Under the pieces are notes generated by a model. That model was not told the origin of the DNA and did no database searches. It saw nothing but the letters and a program-made list of their open reading frames with translations. 18,458 bases of DNA from DASSWB01 sp035705495 (GTDB lineage Bacteria; Bacteroidota; Bacteroidia; Flavobacteriales; Flavobacteriaceae), in assembly GCA_035705495.1 (NCBI GenBank), contig DASSWB010000036.1, positions 1 to 18,458 on the forward strand. Reading direction: 5' to 3'. Both the position numbers and the translations under genes were made by a program. The stretch's first letter is position 1. Each line of letters begins with the position of its first letter. This document shows, one piece after another, positions 14,202 to 18,458 of the stretch.

Positions 14202-16645
14202 TGGAGAAAGAGGAATTTGAGATAGGGGAATTAGGACAAAACTTTGATTTCAAAGGGTTTATTTTTCGAATACTCAGTTATTGGAAGTTGTTCCTGTTGA
14301 GTTTAATTATTGCTTTTGGTGTTGCTTACTACATTAATGTAAGGAAGCTGCCCATTTATGGAATGAGCAATTTAATCTCAATCAAAGACGATCAAAATCC
14401 CTTTTTCACTTCAAATACAAGCTTGACCTTCAATTGGGGAGGAACCACGGACAAAGTCAATACTGCCATTATTGCTTTGCGCTCCCGTTCACATAACGAA
14501 GAAGTTGTAGAACGATTACAATATTATATTTCTTACGAAAAACAAGGTGAGTATCAATTGGTGGATGCGTATGGTGAAACGCCATTTAAAGTCATTGCGG
14601 ATACAACGAAATTCCAAGCTTTAAACACTGCGTTTCAAATCACCTTTCTCGATTCTGTAAATTTTAAGATTTCTGCTAATTTTTCCAGTGACAACATACA
14701 GTTGATCAATTATACAACACGAGAACAAGAGTCCATGTCGGTCAAACCAGGCCCGTTTGAAAGGGGATATGCACTTGGAGATAAAATTCATCTTCCATTT
14801 TTCAATGCCACTGTTGAAGCAACGGAAATAATTGCAGCTCCTGGAGCGACTTTTTTTGTTGCTTTCCAAAATTTTGATGGCATTGTTGCGCAGTATAAAA
14901 ATATCAACGTGCAACCGGAATCTCAAGGTTCTTCTGTGATTCAACTTTCCTTGAACGGACATAACAAAAGCCGAATGGTTGATTATTTAAATGCTTCCGT
15001 TGAGGTTTTAAGCGAAAATATGCTGCGTCGGAAAAATTTGTTTGCGACAAAAACGATTCGGTTTATTGATAGCAGTTTATCGGTTAAATCACAGGAATTG
15101 AAAAATGTGGAAACCGAACTGAATGATTTTCGGGTTCAGAATTCAATTATCGATATAACTTCGGAAAGCACGCAGTTGTCTGAGAAAATTACTGCTTTAG
15201 ATCTTCGGAAGCAGAATTTGGAACAGCAAATCAGCTATTACAATACACTCGAAGATTACCTTCAAAGTAGAAAAGATTACGACAATCTTCCTGCACCTTC
15301 AGTGGCGGGAATCACGGAAGGAAGTATTGGTACTGGAGTTGGGGAGATCATACAACTCGCCCAGCAGCGGGGAAATTATGAATATACCTTTAAAGAAGAT
15401 GCACCTGTTTTTGCAGATATTGACCGGAGGATTACCGCAGTAAAAAGAGTCTTACTGGAAAACATTAATTCTTCCAAAGAACTTCTCGGCAGGGAACTTC
15501 AAACTGTCAATACTTCAATCGCGAATCTTGAAGCAGAAATTCAAAAGCTTCCGCAGGAACAGCAGGATTTGCTCAAAATTGAAAGAAGGTATAACATCAG
15601 TGAAGAAATTTACAACATGTTCCTTGCCAAAAGAAGCGAAGCCGAATTGGTGAAGGCCGCCAATGTGAGCGACGTGATGGTAATTGATAGGGCCAAAGAT
15701 ACTGGGGGCGGACAAATAGGACCGAATACGCGGCTGAATTATATCATGGCATTGTTGGTGGGAAGTATGTTCCCATTGATCATCGTCTTTGTGGTCGTGT
15801 TTATTGATAACAATGTCAATTCGGTTCAGGAAGTAGAAAAATTATCGCCCATTCCTATTCTAGGAGTTGTGGGCAAAAGCAAAAGCCAGAGCAATCTTGT
15901 GGTTTTCGATAGGCCGAAATCAGCGATTTCAGAAGCTTTTCGTGGAATTAGAACCAGCTTGCAATTTATTTATAAAAAACTCGGAATAGAAGGCACAAAA
16001 ACTATTTTGATTACTTCTTCAGTAAGTGGTGAAGGAAAAACTTTCTGCTCCATGAACTTGGCAACCGTGTTGGCGTTGAGCGAGAAGAAGACGGTCTTGA
16101 TTGGTTTCGATTTAAGAAAACCCAAAATATTTGATGATTTCTTACTGAGTAATGAAATCGGTATTTCCAATTATTTGATTGGCGATAAAAGTGTCGATGA
16201 AATTGTTCAGGAAACACGGATCCCTTTTTTGGATGTAATCACTGCAGGACCCATTCCGCCAAACCCATCTGAATTGTTGATGCATGAAAGAACCGACGAA
16301 TTAATAGCTGAATTGAGGGAGAAGTACGATTATATTGTTTTGGATACACCACCAGTAGGTTTGGTTGCCGATGCGCTTACTTTGGTAAAATATGCCGATG
16401 CTTCCATTTATGTTGTTCGTCAAGGCTATACCAAGCGCGGCATGTTGAACGTGGTTAATGACAAGTACAAAAAAGGGGAAATAAAGAACATCAGTTTTGT
16501 CTTGAACTTCTTTGAGCAAAAGGCCAAGTATGGCGGCTACGGACAAGGATATGGCTACGGATATGGTTATGGTAATTACAGCAATGGTTATCATGAAGAA
16601 GAAAAGCAGCCATTTTTTAAGCGGTTTTTTAAATTCAAAAAATAG
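14201..16645 (+). CDS. wzc: Wzc-type tyrosine autokinase / co-polymerase
   Basis: An 814-residue polysaccharide co-polymerase fused to a bacterial tyrosine kinase. Order: N-terminal transmembrane helix (about 27-48, YWKLFLLSLIIAFGVAYYI), a long periplasmic Wzz/GNVR region with coiled coils (about 270-500), second transmembrane helix (514-537), then the cytoplasmic BY-kinase. Kinase motifs: Walker A SVSGEGKT (607-614), Walker A' VLIGFDLRKP (632-641), Walker B DYIVLDTPP (710-718). The C-terminus has eight tyrosines in a Gly-Tyr-rich run (about 770-795), the autophosphorylation cluster. It senses and controls chain length together with the Wza-like exporter encoded directly upstream. Confidence 0.95.
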   Translation: MEKEEFEIGELGQNFDFKGFIFRILSYWKLFLLSLIIAFGVAYYINVRKLPIYGMSNLISIKDDQNPFFTSNTSLTFNWGGTTDKVNTAIIALRSRSHNEEVVERLQYYISYEKQGEYQLVDAYGETPFKVIADTTKFQALNTAFQITFLDSVNFKISANFSSDNIQLINYTTREQESMSVKPGPFERGYALGDKIHLPFFNATVEATEIIAAPGATFFVAFQNFDGIVAQYKNINVQPESQGSSVIQLSLNGHNKSRMVDYLNASVEVLSENMLRRKNLFATKTIRFIDSSLSVKSQELKNVETELNDFRVQNSIIDITSESTQLSEKITALDLRKQNLEQQISYYNTLEDYLQSRKDYDNLPAPSVAGITEGSIGTGVGEIIQLAQQRGNYEYTFKEDAPVFADIDRRITAVKRVLLENINSSKELLGRELQTVNTSIANLEAEIQKLPQEQQDLLKIERRYNISEEIYNMFLAKRSEAELVKAANVSDVMVIDRAKDTGGGQIGPNTRLNYIMALLVGSMFPLIIVFVVVFIDNNVNSVQEVEKLSPIPILGVVGKSKSQSNLVVFDRPKSAISEAFRGIRTSLQFIYKKLGIEGTKTILITSSVSGEGKTFCSMNLATVLALSEKKTVLIGFDLRKPKIFDDFLLSNEIGISNYLIGDKSVDEIVQETRIPFLDVITAGPIPPNPSELLMHERTDELIAELREKYDYIVLDTPPVGLVADALTLVKYADASIYVVRQGYTKRGMLNVVNDKYKKGEIKNISFVLNFFEQKAKYGGYGQGYGYGYGYGNYSNGYHEEEKQPFFKRFFKFKK

Positions 16646-16648
16646 CCC

Positions 16649-17518
16649 ATGATCAAGCAGGAATTACAGGATGAGTGGTTATATGAAATTTCTCCCAAAC
16701 ATAAGTTGGTCGATTTAAATTTCAAGGAAATATGGAGATACCGGGATTTGTTGATCTTGTTTGTGAAGCGTGATATCACCACCCTGTACAAACAAACCAT
16801 TTTGGGACCCTTGTGGTATTTCATTCAGCCATTGTTCACTTCCGTTATTTTCACATTGGTTTTTAATAACATTGCGAGCATTCCAACGGGAGGAATTCCA
16901 CCGTTTTTGTTTAATCTTACGGGAATTACGGCATGGAATTATTTCAGTCAATGTCTTACAGGAACTTCAAATACTTTTAGGGGAAATGCAAGTTTATTTG
17001 GTAAGGTTTATTTTCCTAGGATAATTATGCCACTTTCCATTACAATTTCGAATTTAATGAAATTAGGAATCCAACTATTGATTTTAATTGGATTTTATAT
17101 TTATTATTCGGTTTTTGCGGGATATGACATTCATCCAAACTCAAATTTATTTTTATTTCCTGTTTATATATTCATGATGGCTACAATGGGTCTTGGTTTG
17201 GGCATGATCATTTCTGCATTTACTACTAAATATCGAGATTTAACGGTATTGGTGGGTTTTGCCACAAGTTTGTTGATTTATATTTCGGCCGTGCCATATC
17301 CAGTGGCCGAAGCGTCCAAAGAATTGGGAAATTACGCTTGGCTGGTAGAATACAATCCGCTGACTTACATCATCGAAGGATTTAGATATATGATCTTGGA
17401 CACAGGAAGTTTTTCTTGGATGAGTTTTGGATATACTTTTTTAATTTCAGTTGGTATGTTTTTAATTGGATTGGTGATTTTTAATAGGACGGAAAAGAAT
17501 TTTATTGATACGGTTTAA
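16649..17518 (+). CDS. wzm: ABC-2 type polysaccharide permease
   Basis: A 289-residue inner-membrane permease of the O-antigen/teichoic-acid ABC exporter family. The cytoplasmic N-terminus (LNFKEIWRYRDLLILFVKRDI) contains the family's amphipathic segment, then LGPLWYFIQPLFTSVIFTLV begins about six membrane spans; the conserved late motif is YNPLTYIIEGFRYMIL. It follows wzc after three bases. The partner ATPase would normally be the next gene but begins only at 18133, after a four-helix-bundle gene with repeat flanks. Substrate is an undecaprenyl-linked glycan by family knowledge; which glycan cannot be told here. Confidence 0.92.
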   Translation: MIKQELQDEWLYEISPKHKLVDLNFKEIWRYRDLLILFVKRDITTLYKQTILGPLWYFIQPLFTSVIFTLVFNNIASIPTGGIPPFLFNLTGITAWNYFSQCLTGTSNTFRGNASLFGKVYFPRIIMPLSITISNLMKLGIQLLILIGFYIYYSVFAGYDIHPNSNLFLFPVYIFMMATMGLGLGMIISAFTTKYRDLTVLVGFATSLLIYISAVPYPVAEASKELGNYAWLVEYNPLTYIIEGFRYMILDTGSFSWMSFGYTFLISVGMFLIGLVIFNRTEKNFIDTV

Positions 17519-17524
17519 AGTAAA

Positions 17525-17556
17525 GTGAAAAGGTTAAAAAAGCGGAAAATTGAAAA
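17525..17556. repeat. 8-base A-rich repeats after wzm
   Basis: Four units with an 8-base step, GTGAAAAG-GTTAAAAA-AGCGGAAA-ATTGAAAA, follow the permease stop. They resemble the reverse complement of the AACTTTTN repeats before wza, so the wza-wzc-wzm block is bracketed by similar repeats in opposite orientation. The match is loose. Confidence 0.35.
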
Positions 17557-17562
17557 AGTAAA

Positions 17563-17590
17563 TAGTCTGTAGTTGTTAGACGGTAGTGAA
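17563..17590. repeat. degenerate TAGTC heptad array, left flank
   Basis: Four heptamers in register, TAGTCTG-TAGTTGT-TAGACGG-TAGTGAA. The consensus TAGTC matches the array at the end of the four-helix gene (18051-18071) and is the complement of the GACTA array before wzt. Confidence 0.55.
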
Positions 17591-17613
17591 TCTGGTTGAC
17601 GATAGCATAAATT

Positions 17614-17674
17614 ATAAACTAAGAACAATAGAAGAATTAAAATCCGGCAACTAAATGAACAACGACCAATAATG
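17614..17674 (+). repeat. left copy of the leader module
   Basis: ATAAACTAAGA (17614-17624) is followed by a degenerate run ending AACGACCAATA-ATG at 17661-17674, the ATG being the start of the four-helix gene. The same ordered pieces occur at 18075-18135, where AACGACTA-ATG ends in the wzt start codon. Confidence 0.5.
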
Positions 17675-18067
17675 AAAGTTATGAACAATGACAATCCACA
17701 TTTTAGATTTGAAGAATTGCAAGTTTACCAGAAATCATTAGATTTTGTTGATCGAGCTTATATGGTAACAGAAAGTTTTCCAAAAACGGAAATTTATAAT
17801 TTGGCATCGCAGTTTAAGAGAGCAGCTGTCTCCATAGCATTAAACATTGCTGAAGGAGCAGGTGATACAAACGCACAATTTAACCGGTTTTTGCAGATAG
17901 CGGCAGATTCGGTTAAGGAATGTGTAGTTTGTTCCAGTATAGCAAAAAGAAGAAATTATATAGAAAAAGAGCAGGATTTTGAAAATAGAAAAAGTTTATC
18001 AGAATTAGCAAAAATGATTGGCAGCTTGCAAAAGTATTTAAAAAAGCCCGTAGTCGGTAGTCAATAG
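17672..18067 (+). CDS. four-helix-bundle protein, 23S rRNA IVP family
   Basis: A 131-residue protein of the four-helix-bundle family first noted in intervening sequences of 23S rRNA (S23/IVP). The family core is evident: FRFEELQVYQKSLDFVDRAY, FPKTEIYNLASQFKRAAVSI, ALNIAEGAGD, FLQIAADSVKE. The ATG at 17672 or the one three codons on (17681) may be used. It sits between the ABC permease and ATPase genes, which are normally adjacent, and is flanked on both sides by heptamer arrays. The last residues VVGSQ and the stop are encoded by the TAGTC array, so the reading frame runs into the repeat. The biological role of the family is unknown; relatives such as Avd act in diversity-generating retroelements, but no reverse transcriptase is seen here. 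Confidence 0.88.
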   Translation: MKVMNNDNPHFRFEELQVYQKSLDFVDRAYMVTESFPKTEIYNLASQFKRAAVSIALNIAEGAGDTNAQFNRFLQIAADSVKECVVCSSIAKRRNYIEKEQDFENRKSLSELAKMIGSLQKYLKKPVVGSQ

Positions 18068-18071
18068 TCAA
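18051..18071. repeat. TAGTC heptads overlapping the gene end
   Basis: Three heptamers, TAGTCGG-TAGTCAA-TAGTCAA. The first 17 bases lie within the four-helix reading frame (Val-Val-Gly-Ser-Gln-stop). The array is complementary to the GACTA array 22 bases downstream, so the two could fold into an imperfect long hairpin. Confidence 0.7.
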
Positions 18072-18092
18072 TACATAAACTAAGATTCCAAT

Positions 18093-18141
18093 GGCTAAAG
18101 ACTAACGACTAAAGACTAACGACTAACGACTAATGACTATA
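18093..18141 (+). repeat. GACTAAM heptad array at the wzt start
   Basis: Seven units with an exact 7-base step: GGCTAAA, GACTAAC, GACTAAA, GACTAAC, GACTAAC, GACTAAT, GACTATA. The wzt start codon (18133-18135) is formed across units six and seven. The array occupies the place of the ribosome-binding region. It is the longest and most regular heptad array in the window. Confidence 0.85.
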
Positions 18142-18458
18142 TTAAAAGCTGAAAACATCTCCAAACAATACCGACTGGGAACGGTAGGAACGGGCACTTT
18201 AAGCCATGATTTGAACCGATGGTGGCATACAATTCGTGGTAAAGAAGACCCTTACTTAAAAATTGGTGCTGCAAATGATAGAAGTGCAAAAGTGAGTGAA
18301 GAGTATGTTTGGGCATTGCGGGATATTAATTTTGAAGTGAAGCAAGGTGAGGTTTTAGGGATTATAGGTAAGAATGGTGCGGGAAAATCGACTTTGTTGA
18401 AAATACTCTCTCGTGTTACAGCACCAACAACTGGAAATATTAAAACTAAAGGACGTAT
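18133..18458 (+). CDS. wzt: polysaccharide ABC exporter ATPase, 5' part
   Basis: The first 108 codons of the ATP-binding partner of the permease; the gene runs off the window. It begins MTILKAENISKQYRLG, has a long insertion (TLSHDLNRWWHTIRGKEDPY to about residue 58) common in Bacteroidota members of this exporter ATPase family, then WALRDINFEVKQGEVLGIIG and Walker A GKNGAGKST (residues 79-87), followed by LLKILSRVTAPTTG. Q-loop, signature and Walker B lie beyond the window. The start ATG lies in the GACTAAM heptad array. Whether it carries the C-terminal carbohydrate-binding domain of E. coli O9a Wzt cannot be seen. Confidence 0.93.
   Translation, partial: MTILKAENISKQYRLGTVGTGTLSHDLNRWWHTIRGKEDPYLKIGAANDRSAKVSEEYVWALRDINFEVKQGEVLGIIGKNGAGKSTLLKILSRVTAPTTGNIKTKGR

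Noticed and set aside
18093..18141. The regular array as a CRISPR.
   Set aside because: Units are 7 bases in direct tandem with no spacers, and no cas genes are nearby.
17519..18141. A diversity-generating retroelement, given the Avd-like four-helix fold.
   Set aside because: No reverse transcriptase and no template/variable repeat pair is present; the arrays are short tandem heptamers.

Overview
The window looks like chromosomal DNA of a flavobacterium (Bacteroidota, probably family Flavobacteriaceae). DNA is AT-rich, housekeeping proteins have flavobacterial wording, and at least five genes are preceded by the Bacteroidota-type -7 promoter box TAnnTTTG (some with a TTG/TTTG -33 box). Genus cannot be fixed from the sequence alone.

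Layout. (1) 162-3249, minus strand: recF, a small lipoprotein and a DUF721/DciA-like gene overlap as one operon; pepT lies upstream with its own promoter. (2) 3379-3900, plus: a small addiction-module antitoxin and a ParE-like toxin that carries two single-base deletions and is read as a pseudogene. (3) 3982-6583, plus: pyrimidine synthesis genes pyrD, pyrR and pyrB. (4) 6630-7869, plus: a STAS-like small protein coupled to ribonuclease Z. (5) 7870-8286: a 417-bp gene-poor stretch rich in short-period repeats. (6) 8287-8987, minus: an intact higBA toxin-antitoxin operon with a palindromic operator beside its promoter. (7) 9148-13262, plus: pdxH, sixA, ppk1 and a short ppx, all overlapping or almost touching. 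(8) 13407 to the window end, plus: the start of a surface-polysaccharide export locus: Wza-like outer-membrane lipoprotein, Wzc tyrosine kinase/co-polymerase, ABC-2 permease (Wzm), a four-helix-bundle (23S rRNA IVP family) gene, and the first 108 codons of the ABC ATPase (Wzt).

The most unusual signal is not a classical gene. Intergenic gaps repeatedly carry arrays with a 7-base period built on GACTAAA/GACCAAA (or its complement TAGTC). The clearest case surrounds the four-helix-bundle gene at 17672-18067, which splits the normally adjacent permease and ATPase genes. Each side has the same ordered module (TAGTC heptads, an 11-base ATAAACTAAGA match, then an ACGACYAAT-type run ending at the next gene's ATG). 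The arrays run into coding sequence: they encode the last residues of the four-helix protein and supply the start codon of wzt. This suggests a small repeat-bounded cassette; mobility is inference only. No tRNA, rRNA, CRISPR array or insertion sequence was seen.
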